Below, in pieces: positions 34,221 through 44,141 of a stretch of 64,000 bases of DNA. Within the stretch, counting starts at the first letter, position 1. Every line of letters starts with the position of its first letter. The stretch is from Primulina eburnea. Lineage: Eukaryota; Streptophyta; Magnoliopsida; Lamiales; Gesneriaceae. Where the stretch lies: NCBI RefSeq assembly GCF_022965805.1, contig NC_133108.1, forward strand, positions 21,605,545 through 21,669,544. Reading direction: 5' to 3'. The notes below the pieces were generated by a model. That model was not told where the DNA came from, made no database searches, and was given only the letters and a program-made list of their open reading frames with translations. The translations under genes and the position numbers were made by a program.

Positions 34221-35150
34221 TGATAGGATCGGTTCTCATAATAAGAGTGTTTAGAAGGGGGGGTTGAATAAACACTCACACTTAAAAATGTTCTTTAACA
34301 ATATTTGAGTTCAGTTTGGTGACAAACTGAATCTCGGAATCTTGTTGGTCAATAACAATCAGTTAAACTAGAATAGTTGCGGAAAGTAACTGATTGAAAG
34401 ATAGAATACGAAACTGAAAGAAATATGCAAGAGTTGTTTCTGGATGTTCGGAGAATTTAATTACTCCTACGTCACCCCTTCTATCACAAGGATAGGATAT
34501 TCACTAAAAGACTTTGATCAAATACAACACTTGTACAGACCCACTTCAGTTTGGACTTACAACTGCCAAAACTGAAACTCTTAGTTCTACACAATATTTT
34601 CAGTACGTAACTGATATTAGCACAATTGAGTCTAGTAACTTTTAGAGAGTGCTAATAAGCTCAGATTGTAGCCTTGATTGCTACGAATAATTCAAATGAG
34701 AGTGAGCTGAGATTTTAACAGAGTAACAGCAAGCTTTAAGATTGAATGATCGTCTCTACTTTATCTGCTGTTCTTCTGTTATATTTATACTTCTTTTTCA
34801 ACGGTAACTTTGATATGTATTTGAATTCTAGTATCCGTTGATTGCCACTTCATCATTCCTTGGGCAATGTTATCTTCATTGATTGTGATATGGCGTCTTA
34901 ATTGCAATAGCCGAAACACATTGTTCTATGCTGTAATGATTGAAGTGCGAAGTTCGTGTAATCTGTTATGTCTCCTTTGTTCTTTCCCGAGACGTCTTCA
35001 GTTGAGAGACTGATCAGTTGATCAGTTTGCCTTATATCATTGTATCAACTTACTTCAGTTGCCGAATTTGCTTGTGCGCATCAGTTGATTCATATTTTGT
35101 TAATCGATTGATTTATGTTTTGTCAAACTCCAGAATCTAGTTTCCAACAA
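34221..35150 (-). repeat. 3' LTR of copia element 2
   Basis: 930 bp, TGATAGGATCGG...TTCCAACA on the plus strand. It carries the family hairpin GAGTGTTTA (34245-34253) / TAAACACTC (34269-34277) around a G7 run. A polypurine tract, AAAGGGGGAAAT on the minus strand, lies at 35151-35162. Confidence 0.88.
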
Positions 35151-35341
35151 TTTCCCCCTTTATTGTGTTTGACAAAACCAAGTGATTTAAGATCGAATAA
35201 CTGAGCTCTTTTTAGATTACGCAACTGAATTATAAAATAACTGGGTTCTTTGTAGATAACATAACATCTGAGAATATAATATCTGGATTCCTTGTAGATA
35301 ATATAAAATCTGAGAATATAAATATTCTGATTAAATCTTCT

Positions 35342-35599
35342 TCAGCTGCTTTGTCCTTCCCCCTTTTTGTCAAACATCTCCATTTTGTCTGACAGCTTTC
35401 GAACGTCAATGGATATAAGTTTTACATCTGCTAAGAGACTTGAGGCGACAGTTGTGAAGGAAGTTTGAAGCGATGCTATTCGATTAGAAACAGAGGTTTC
35501 CAGTCGCTCAACTCTCTGACTGATTACATTATGAGTTGTACAGAATGAGCTAACTAGCCCATTCTTCATTTCTTGCACAGTCCTGCTAAGAGAGTCCAT
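35342..35599 (-). pseudogene. Coiled-coil tail of the extra ORF, element 2
   Basis: 85 codons beginning MDSLSRTVQEMKNG, almost entirely helical heptads, with SQRVERLETSVSNRIASLQT, ending KKGEGQSS. It follows the stop at 35617 in another frame, so it is probably the natural C-terminus of the extra ORF displaced by a frameshift, or a separate small ORF. Confidence 0.6.
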
Positions 35600-35616
35600 G
35601 TTGGCTTGAAGATTTT

Positions 35617-38022
35617 TTAGTTTTTCTGAGTCAAATTAATCGAAGAATCCAATTTGACAGTATGCGACAACTGTTCGAGTTGAATTTTCTTGATTTCAGC
35701 TAGCATCTGTTGCATACTGTACTGTATGTTCTGAATTTCTTCAAGAACAGTATCCATTTCTGTGGATTGAATTGGAGGTTGCTGGCTGGGCGTTTCTGAA
35801 TGCTTCGATGATTGTCCAAAAAGAACTAATGCTTGATTAGTTTCCATTGTTCCAACCGTAGACTGAGCTGGAATGTTTTTTTGAATTTGAGATGATGATG
35901 GTTGATTTTGATCAAATAATTGTCTGTCTGGCTGAATGATGGAGATGAGTTGTTCATGCATAGAGGCTTCCTGTGTAGGATTAACTGAACTTTGTTCTTG
36001 CTCTTTTGATTTAGTGAGCAACTGACTTTCTTCATGTTCAGCAGTTTCTTGGTCTGATGGTTTTGCTTGTTCGTCAGTTTGAACAACTGGTTCAGCAGAA
36101 CTTTCTGACTGAACTGGTGCTTCAGTTTGAGCTTTGTCCGCTGTAGTTATTTCTTTTTCTGATTTTTGGGTTGGTACTTCAGTTTGGTCTTCAGTTTGAG
36201 CATATATAAATTTTCCATCAATGAGTGACTCAGTTGGGGCTTCAGACGATATCTTAATATCTTGCTCTGGTTGTTCAGCTGAATGAGTAACTGAGTCATA
36301 CTGAGCTTCTAAGGCAACAGCTTGAATGATTTCATCGATGTTTGCCAAGGATAGTTCTTCTTCAGAATATAACTGACGTTCTGTCTGAGAGGATTTAGGT
36401 ATTTCCTGAACTGGCTTTTCAGTTGACTGTTGTGGAGATGGTTCTTTTTGTGGAGAGAATGATAAATCTTTTTCAGTATTTGAGTTGAAAGGTTTTTCAT
36501 GAATAACTAGTTCTTGATCTTCTTCCCAAAATCTTATTTCCCTTTGCAGGCTAATAAGATCTGCGTCCAGTTGAGTGAACACAGCTCTATCATTGTATGC
36601 AGTTGGAGTTGTTGGATGGTAGTTGGACTTCAGCTGTGCTACCATTCTTGCTAGCTTTTTGACGTGAATCTGATCAAAGAAGTATTTCTTCCTTTCTAAT
36701 GCTTGTGAAATTGTAGCAGCTTTGACTACTTTCATCACGATTGCTTCTAGTTTGATGAACTTTTTCAGTTGAGATCTATGCTTCAGTTCTTTGGCAAAGA
36801 TTTCTGTTCTGAAGCTTTTCCAACAGTCAAAAGATTTTAATTGTGATGTGGAAAATGCATTGACCTTTTCCCAAACAAGGTCAATGTGTGTTTGAAAGGA
36901 ATTGGATGGCCGGGGTTCTTCAACTAGCTGTCCTTTTCCTTTGTTAGTTGAAAGAGTGTGAAGAAGATCCATTCCTGAGTGCGTTGATTGCACTGGTTCC
37001 TTTAATATTATACCTTTAGATCTGTCCCTAGGCAAGATGGTAGGGTGATGTACAAGGGTTAATGGGGCTTTAACCTTAGCTGTTGTCTTGGCTTTGGTAA
37101 CTGGTTCATCAGTCGAGAGTATCTGCAAAGGTATGGCTTGAATCGGTTGTTGATCAGCTGATTGGATAACTTCCATTGTTGTTGTTGTTTTGGTTCTTTT
37201 AGTCCTTGGTCTTTTGACAAGCCTAGGTGAAGGAGTTTTCTCTGCATCTGATTCACTGAGAAACAGTTTCCTTTTTGCTGTTTTGACCTTCTTGACTGGT
37301 GATGGCTCAACTTCCAGTTTGGCTTTTGATTGCAAGATGTTTTTGGCAGTAAAGACTTTGAATTTTGATGATATTTCAGCATTTCCAGCTACTAAACCCT
37401 TCAGTTTTAACAGATAACTGATTTGGATAGCAAAACCACATGATTGTTTGGATGACTTGAGCATATTCTTCAAGATGTTAAACATAATATATCTCCAATT
37501 TACTTTCTTTTCACTCATGATTATGGTCATTACCTGGAATTTTTCGAGTGTAAGAGCAGCATAAGAACCGGCTTTTGCTAATATTCCCTTTGCTACGATA
37601 TCAGCTAGCAACTGAATTTCTGGTTTCAGTTCCTTCTTTGGATCGGAAACCTTGATTTTTCGTCCATCAGCAGATAATCGAGACTACATTTCTTCAATGT
37701 CCTGAGTTTTTACTTCAGAAAAATTTACATAACCTTCAGTTGGTAAAGAAAAGATTTCTCCGAAAGATTCCTCAGAAAGACGTAGCAGCTGATCATTGAT
37801 AGTCACAGATATAGTGTCATTATTAGTGATAAATCCTTTCATGTAGAATTCATTGACCTCTTTGAGATATATCTTCTGGGAAGATTGTCCTAAGAACATC
37901 CTGAGACCTGTCGACTCAAGCTTTAGAAATACATTCTTAACATCTGCTTCTTGAATCGATAGAGCCGAGTTAAAATCGATGACCATTGCATTTAATATGT
38001 GAGCAGGAGTTTGAGTCGCCAT
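35617..38022 (-). pseudogene. Extra (env-position) ORF of copia element 2
   Basis: ATG at 38022. A single frame to 35617 with one TAG at 37684-37686, about 800 codons. The N-terminal domain, about 210 residues, matches element 1 (VFLKLESTGLRMFLG against MFKYLEKSGLRKFLE, then LADIVAKGILAKAGS). Basic clusters KKVKTAKRK and VKRPRTKRTK (about residues 245-290) look like nuclear localisation signals. From about residue 430 the protein is Gln/Glu/Ser/Thr rich, then ends in a helical segment. No signal peptide or membrane helix is seen. It lies between pol and the 3' LTR, in pol orientation. Confidence 0.8.
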
Positions 38023-38445
38023 TGAAAGCTGAATGATTTCCTGTAGAAACGAAAAATATAGATATCCTTTGAAAAGTGAGGATAATCGTGATTGTAAGGA
38101 AGACGAACTGAATCAAAGCGGGTAAAGTACTTTTGTTTGTGACTGTTTGAATTATCGGACACGTGTCAGTCCAGGAAAATTTTGAGTAAAAAAAATGTGT
38201 GTACGTGTGCTGTAAGCGTGTGTACAATTTTGAGCGGTTAAAAATGTGTCCACGTTATAAACTGAAATTCATCGTGATTTGGCAGACAGTCACGTCATTT
38301 GATTTGGAATATGATAGGTTTAATTAGGTAACTTATATGAGAAGATTAGTGGAATTAGCAACTGAACGATCAGTTAGTGAGGCTGAGTCCTTTCAGTTGA
38401 GAATACACTAACAATTGTCTTCTCAGTTAACCTTTTAAACCACCA

Positions 38446-38453
38446 TTCCCCCT
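38446..38453 (-). promoter_or_regulatory. Internal polypurine-tract-like site, element 2
   Basis: AGGGGGAA on the minus strand, between the extra ORF and the antisense ORFs, matching 2914-2922 in element 1. Confidence 0.5.
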
Positions 38454-38560
38454 AAATAGATGCGTTATAAAAAAATAAAGTCGATTAAATAAGATAATCC
38501 TGAGGCTTAGTAGAGTAATCATCACTTAAGAAAATGTCCTTTCATTTTCCCGACTTGGCC

Positions 38561-38568
38561 TATAAATA
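38561..38568 (+). promoter_or_regulatory. TATA box before antisense ORF A
   Basis: TATAAATA on the plus strand. The frame of antisense ORF A is open from 38585, though its first ATG is at 38765. Confidence 0.5.
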
Positions 38569-38584
38569 AAAATAAAGAAGTTAG

Positions 38585-38950
38585 TCACAAGTATCAGTAA
38601 AAATAATAGAAGGAGCAAGTAATTCAAACGTCTCTCCACTTTCGCTTGAAGCTCAAAAGGCTGCCATAGAGGACAAGGTTTTTTATGCCAGTCTTCCCTA
38701 TTGGGAAGAGTTACAGGAGCTGGAGCTTCTGTACAACTCTGGGAGGGTTACCACTTTCAGGCGGATGGCCCAGCTGAGAGAAGTGCGAAGGCACTTAAAC
38801 ATTTCTGTAGAGGTGGATGCTTTCAAGGAGGGCCATCTCTATGAGCTGATGCTTCGCAAGGAGCTGGAGATTCTTAATGGCATTGCTTCTTCCCACAGCT
38901 TCTGCAAGACTTCTTCCTCAGCTCTAGCTGTTTGGATGAGGATGTGGTAG
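38585..38950 (+). CDS. Antisense ORF A of copia element 2
   Basis: Open plus-strand frame; the first ATG is at 38765 (61 codons from there), but coding-like wording starts upstream (YWEELQELELLYNSGRVTTF). The segment LYELMLRKELEILNGIASS aligns with LLEALLWKEWHVVDKISKS of antisense ORF B, and both end in a Trp-rich WMRMW or WVRAW block. So A and B are diverged tandem copies of one small helical protein. Family not recognised. Confidence 0.45.
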   Translation, partial: SQVSVKIIEGASNSNVSPLSLEAQKAAIEDKVFYASLPYWEELQELELLYNSGRVTTFRRMAQLREVRRHLNISVEVDAFKEGHLYELMLRKELEILNGIASSHSFCKTSSSALAVWMRMW

Positions 38951-39312
38951 CTAGTGTAGAAGAAATTTATGAAAATGTAGTTCTCTCCAAAATTTAAGGA
39001 TAAATTAAATCGTTATTTTGATAATGCGTCATTTTTCTTTGTTTCTGCACGCAATGATCTGTATGAGATTTAAACACATGGAGTAATGACACACTAAGAA
39101 ATATCAGTTGTGATAAGTAAACAAATGAACTGTTGAGAAACTAATTATCATAAGTTGATGATAAACTGATACTATTTAAACAGCTGTTAAGAACAATCAA
39201 ACTGGTGTCAGTTGATAATGAACAACTGATAACTTAAAAGTCCTCGGTATATGTGAAAGACTCTTTAATTGACTTGACTTGAGACTCTTCAGCTTCTCCA
39301 TCGTCATTTTCC

Positions 39313-39320
39313 TATAAATA
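39313..39320 (+). promoter_or_regulatory. TATA box before antisense ORF B
   Basis: TATAAATA on the plus strand, 19 bases before the ATG at 39332. A normal start site about 30 bases downstream would skip that ATG, so the ORF start is uncertain. Confidence 0.45.
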
Positions 39321-39331
39321 TCAAAAGAAAG

Positions 39332-39670
39332 ATGGAGATATATGTCCTGCAGAAAGTGTTGTCAACATGGGAGAAGATTCATGAATTGAAGAGGATTAGT
39401 GACAGTGATGCTGTTCCTACTCGTGCTCAGGAGGCAAGAGCATTGAAGTATCTTGAACGTTTTGAAGTTAGGCATGTTAGAGATTTGGTGGAGGACAACT
39501 GTCTTTTGGAGGCATTGCTGTGGAAAGAGTGGCATGTTGTTGATAAGATTTCGAAATCTAGGGCTTTTGCTAGAGTTCGAATTTATGAGTTAAATTATTG
39601 GGTTAGAGCATGGCTAGATTCAGTTGATACCATGATATCTTCTGTAAAATGGGAACGTTGGTATTCATAA
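39332..39670 (+). CDS. Antisense ORF B of copia element 2
   Basis: 112 codons, intact, charged and helical: STWEKIHELKRISDSDAV, ARALKYLERFEVRHVRDLV and the shared LLEALLWKEWHVVDKISKS block. It ends WERWYS, followed by AATAAA at 39669-39674 and the TGTTCTTATTTTCT stretch also found after the antisense ORF of element 1. It runs towards the 3' end of pol on the opposite strand. Antisense transcription could act on pol or make a small protein; neither is shown. Confidence 0.5.
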   Translation: MEIYVLQKVLSTWEKIHELKRISDSDAVPTRAQEARALKYLERFEVRHVRDLVEDNCLLEALLWKEWHVVDKISKSRAFARVRIYELNYWVRAWLDSVDTMISSVKWERWYS

Positions 39671-39756
39671 TAAATTGTTATTTTCTATTTGTTGTGTTCT
39701 TATTTTCTTTATATGATTCCGTTAGTATAACAATATTACTAAAAATTTCTAAGATA

Positions 39757-40310
39757 AGTCGATTAAACCAAGAATATTTCGAAAATAAGAAAACTTAGCC
39801 TCAGGTAATGGTTTTGTGAAGATGTCAGCTGCTTGCTGTTCAGTTGAGATATATTCTAGCCGAATATCCTTTTTTAATGCATGATCCCTGATGAAGTGAT
39901 GCCTGACATCTATATGTTTGGTTCTTGAGTGAAGAACTGGATTGTAGGTGATGACAATTGTCCTGGTATTATCACAAAATATGGGTGATTCTGTTGATGT
40001 TACTCCATAATCCTTCAGTTGTTGCTGAATCCAGATCAGTTGTGCACAACAGCTACCAGCAGCAAGATATTCTGCTTCTGTTGTTGAGGTAGCTATGGAT
40101 GTCTGCTTCTTACTGAACCAAGAGATCAGTCTATCTCCTAAGAATTGACAAGATCCACTTGTACTTTTACGATCAAGCTTACATCCTGCATAATCTGCAT
40201 CTGAGTATCCAACTAAATTGAAGGTGGAGTCTTTGGAATACCATAGTCCAACATTTTGTGTATCCTTAAGATATCTCAGAATTCTTTTGGCAGCTGAGAA
40301 AAATGTGATT
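39757..40310 (-). pseudogene. RNase H, copia element 2
   Basis: Minus-strand reading gives GYSDADYAGCKLDRK, STTEAEYLAAGSC, FCDNTRTIVI, HIDIRHHFIRDHALKKDIR and ADIFTKPLPE, ending near 39757 as in element 1. It is joined to the RT by a frameshift near 40300 (RT ends in a wrong-frame SQLPKEF). Confidence 0.85.
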
Positions 40311-41390
40311 GCTTAGGGTTTGCTTGAAATCTGGCACACATACAGACAGCAAAAACAATATCAGGGCGACTGGCTGTTAGGTATAGCAGTGAACCTATTA
40401 ACCCTCTGTATAATGTCGCCTCTACTGATATTCCCCCTTCGTCAGTGTCTAATTTAACTGATGAGCTCATGGGAGTTGTTGCGGCTGAACATGATTCCAT
40501 ACCAAATTTCTTTAGCAGCTCCTTTGTATATTTTGTTTGACTAATGAATATGCCAGTTTCCAGTTGCTTCACTTGCAGTCCAAGAAAGAATGTCAGTTCA
40601 CCCATCATACTCATTTCAAACTTATCCTGCATTAACTTAGCAAACTTTTCACACAATTTGGGGTTAGTTGACCCAAAAATTATATCATCAACATAAATCT
40701 GAACTAATAAGATATGATTATTTTTAGTAAATTTGAACAAGGTCTTATCAACTGATCCAACTGAAAAGTCATGATCAGTTAGGAATTTTGAAAAGTTTCG
40801 TACCAAGCCCTGGGAGCTTGTTTAAGACCATATAATGCTTTGTTCAAATAGTACACATGATCAGGAAATTTGTGGTTTACAAAACCTGGAGGTTGTTCGA
40901 CATATACTTCTTCTTGTAACTGACCGTTTAGGAATGCACTTTTCACATCCATCTGATAAACTTTGAAGTTTTTGTGAGATGCATAAGCAAGAAATATTCT
41001 GATTGCTTCCAATCTTGCAACTGGAGCATACGTCTCATCGTAGTCAATTCCTTCTTCTTGCCTATATCCTTGTGCTACTAGTCTAGCTTTGTTGCGTATA
41101 ACTGAGTCATCCTCATTTGGCTTATTCCTGTACACTCATTTTGTTCCTATAATGGTTTTTGAAGTTGGTCTTGGAACTAAGTTCCAGACGTTATTGTGAG
41201 TGAACTGATTCAGCTCTTCTTGCATAGCATTTACCTAGTTAGGATCAGCAAGAGCTTCATCAGTTTTCTTTGGTTCCAGTTGTGAGACGAAGGCTGAGTG
41301 AATAAATAAATTTAACATTTGATTGCGAGTTCTTACAGGATCAGATGGATTTCCTATTACTAGATGAGGTGGATGTGACTTTTTCCATCT
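40276..41390 (-). pseudogene. Reverse transcriptase, copia element 2
   Basis: 40276-40806 and 40779-41135 are two frames of one RT, split by an indel near 40795. Motifs: [51 protein letters not shown], the in-frame active site [14 protein letters not shown] and FFLGLQVKQ. The first part, 41142-41390, has additional stops. Confidence 0.9.
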
Positions 41391-41393
41391 GTA

Positions 41394-42878
41394 TTATGTA
41401 TTTGTTGCATCAGCAACTTCTTCAGTTGACATCTGAGTGCAATTTTCAGCTTCAGTTAATGTCTCAACAGCTGGTATTTGAATGTTATCAGTTTCCTTTA
41501 ATAACTGATTGTTGTCATTGACTTCCTGCTCATTTAATTGATCTAAAATCTCTGGTTCTGGTGTTTGGAAGATGTCTTGATTGTTATGACTTTCATCTTT
41601 ATCATCATCGTCCAAACTTATATCTTTCAATCGATCAGCTAGCTCAACTTGATCAGTTGGCTTATCAGTTAGTACAGTTTCATCAAAATTAACATGCGCA
41701 GATTCTTCAACATTTAAAGTTTTCTTATTAAAGACTCTATAAGCTATACTAACCGATGAATATCCAAGGAAAATTCCTTCTGCAGATTTGGCATCAAATG
41801 CATTTAAGTAATTTTTACCATTATCATGAATAAAGCATCTACAGCCAAATATTTTGAAATAGGTGATTATACTTTTTCTTTCATGCCAGATCTCATTTAG
41901 TGTTTTCATATGATTCTTATTAATCATCGATCTGTTCTGAGTATAACACGCAGTGTTTACTGCCTCTGCCCAAAATCTTTGAGAAATCCCAGAATCAGCA
42001 AGCATTGTTCTAGCAGCTTCTTTTAGGGTCCGATTTCTTCTCTCAGCTACACCATTTTGCTGAGGAGTTCTTGCTGCTGAGAGCTCATGCTTGATTCCAG
42101 CATTTTCTAGAAAACTTGAAAGTGTTTGATTGATGAATTCAGTTCCTCGATCAGATCTGATTCGATCAATCCCAACTGATTTTTCATTTAAAAGTCTTTT
42201 GAAGAGTTTAATCAGTTGTGCAGCCGTATGGTCTTTGGATTTTAGAAATATAACCCAAGTAAATCTTGAAAAATCATCTACGACCACCAGGGTGTATTTC
42301 ATTCCCCCTAAGCTCATGACTGGAATTGGACCGAAGAGATCCATGTGCAATAGTTCTAAGCATCGGGATGAAGATTTACAGTCCTTGTTTTTGAAAGAAG
42401 ATCGTACTTGTTTTCCATACTGACATGCTGAGCAAAGTTTTTCTTTTAAAAAATTAATTTTGGGCAAACCAGTTACAAGTTCATGTTTACTCAGATAAGC
42501 AATAGATTTAAAGTTTAAATGATTTAATCTTTTATGCCATAACCAGTTTTGAGATGAATTTGAAGCAATGAAGCAAACTAGTGCATGAGGCTGTTCATTC
42601 CAACTAACTTTATATGCGTTTCCACATCGTTTTCCAGTTAGTATGATTTCATCAGTTGATGTTTTAACTGAGCATGAGTTTTTATCAAATTGTAGCAAAA
42701 ATCCATTGTCGCATAACTGACTTATACTAATCAAGTTATACTTTAGATTTTCTACCAATAAAACATCTTTAATAGTAAAGTTACCATGGATAATCTTACC
42801 CTTACCCACGGTTTTACCTTTGGAATTATCTCTGAAACTGATGTTTGGACCACTATATTTGGTCAGTTGAGATAGCAT
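41394..42878 (-). CDS. Integrase with protease tail, copia element 2
   Basis: 494 open codons beginning in mid-protease (no true start). Contents in order: protease C-terminus (GKTVGKGKIIHGNFTIKDV), GAG-pre-integrase zinc site (HKRLNHLNF...CSACQYGKQ), catalytic core with Asp in HMDLFGPIP, Asp in RIRSDRGTEF and Glu in NGVAERRNRTLKEAA, then GIFLGYS and an acidic C-terminal region. All three catalytic residues are present. It is the best kept part of this element, but it is headless because the upstream sequence is lost at 42879. Confidence 0.9.
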   Translation of the reverse strand: MLSQLTKYSGPNISFRDNSKGKTVGKGKIIHGNFTIKDVLLVENLKYNLISISQLCDNGFLLQFDKNSCSVKTSTDEIILTGKRCGNAYKVSWNEQPHALVCFIASNSSQNWLWHKRLNHLNFKSIAYLSKHELVTGLPKINFLKEKLCSACQYGKQVRSSFKNKDCKSSSRCLELLHMDLFGPIPVMSLGGMKYTLVVVDDFSRFTWVIFLKSKDHTAAQLIKLFKRLLNEKSVGIDRIRSDRGTEFINQTLSSFLENAGIKHELSAARTPQQNGVAERRNRTLKEAARTMLADSGISQRFWAEAVNTACYTQNRSMINKNHMKTLNEIWHERKSIITYFKIFGCRCFIHDNGKNYLNAFDAKSAEGIFLGYSSVSIAYRVFNKKTLNVEESAHVNFDETVLTDKPTDQVELADRLKDISLDDDDKDESHNNQDIFQTPEPEILDQLNEQEVNDNNQLLKETDNIQIPAVETLTEAENCTQMSTEEVADATNT

Positions 42879-43223
42879 ACTTGCATCTCCTCATAAACGT
42901 CCTCACCTACATCGATCAAGTCTAGTGAGTCTACAGACTCAACACGTATAAACTGGTAGTAACGAGTAGTACATAATAAAATCACATGTAACTTTAAAAT
43001 AAGACATACATACTTAAAACTTGAACTTGCTTGATAAACCTGAGCATACGTACATACATACTTAGACGTGCCATAAACTTTTCTTAAACATGCTTGCATA
43101 CTTGAACATACATGAACAAACATACTTCATCATTTTGCGTAGAGGATGTTTCAAAGCAAGTGACTCATAACATATTTCGCCTGATTAGACTAAACCACAG
43201 TACTGGGCTGACAGGGACGTATC

Positions 43224-43558
43224 TAGGGGTGGGTAAGATACGATATACCGTACCGAACTACGGTACCGTATACCGTATCGTAAATATCGGTATGGAATTT
43301 TTCTATACCGATACCGGAAATTCGGTATACCGCACAGTCAGTATTGTACCGGTATGAACTTTTTTCATACCGAAAATTCGGTATAAAATTATTTTCGGTA
43401 TTTCGGTATATATACCGAATTACCGGAAAAAAAATTCTGTACCGATACCGAAAATTTCGGTACGGTATCATACCATACCGAAATTTTCGATATACTGATT
43501 TTTTCGGTAAGTTCAGTATTTTTTCGGTACATTATTTCGGTATTTTTTCCCACCCCTA
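43224..43558. mobile_element. hAT-like MITE with 8-bp TSD
   Basis: 335 bp with terminal inverted repeats TAGGGGTGGG / CCCACCCCTA and the 8-bp target duplication GACGTATC (43216-43223 and 43559-43566). The inside is built from CGGTA and TACCG words on both strands, so it can fold back over most of its length. TIR sequence and 8-bp TSD fit the hAT superfamily. No coding capacity. Confidence 0.93.
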
Positions 43559-44109
43559 GACGTATCCACTGCCACATACATGAGATCCCGTTCATGATTT
43601 AACGGGCTGATTGGTCCACGTTCATAATTTAACGCTTTCCAATCACGATCTAAACCCGTTCATAATTTAACGGGGTGGAGAGGCCCTCGGCCACGTTCAC
43701 CGACTTCCAAACCCATTCATAATTTGGTCACAAGACATTTATCATACCTCAAAAACTTGAAATATTTTCTTTTGCACGTCAACATACTTACTTGGCGTTG
43801 AGGGATTCGTTGGATCTCACTTGGGGCCGCTACTGCACGTACTAACAAGAATTTAAAATACTTAACTTCCATGTCTTAGACGTAGGTACTTGAGCTCACC
43901 ACCAAAGTGAATAAGTAGTTTATGACATTCTAGTTCGCTCCGGACTTGACCTCGTATAATCATCGTACTAAACCATGACATAAAACCATAAAACAAATCC
44001 TATATTTTTACATAAATAAGTTTTAACCATGGTTCTAAACCATGATATAGAACCCGAAGAAAATCCTAAAAAAATTAATTTTTTTTTACTTTTTTTTTAA
44101 AAAAAGGGT

Positions 44110-44141
44110 ACACGGACCCCGTGTAGACACGGGGTCCGTGT
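44110..44141. repeat. Perfect 15-bp inverted repeat, 2-nt spacer
   Basis: ACACGGACCCCGTGT, AG, then ACACGGGGTCCGTGT. GC-rich, inside the reversed LTR. A diverged near-copy (ACACAGACTCCGTGT) follows at about 44190-44204. Confidence 0.9.

Larger units (their letters stand above)
34221..42878 (-). mobile_element. Sirevirus-like Ty1/copia element 2 (5' truncated)
   Basis: On the minus strand: integrase (42878-41394), RT (41390-40276), RNase H (to 39757), a gap with two antisense ORFs, an internal polypurine tract, the extra ORF (38022-35342), a polypurine tract, and the 3' LTR (35150-34221). Gag, the protease start, the PBS and the 5' LTR are missing: the sequence stops inside the protease at 42878 and joins a reversed gypsy-type LTR. 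Confidence 0.9.
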
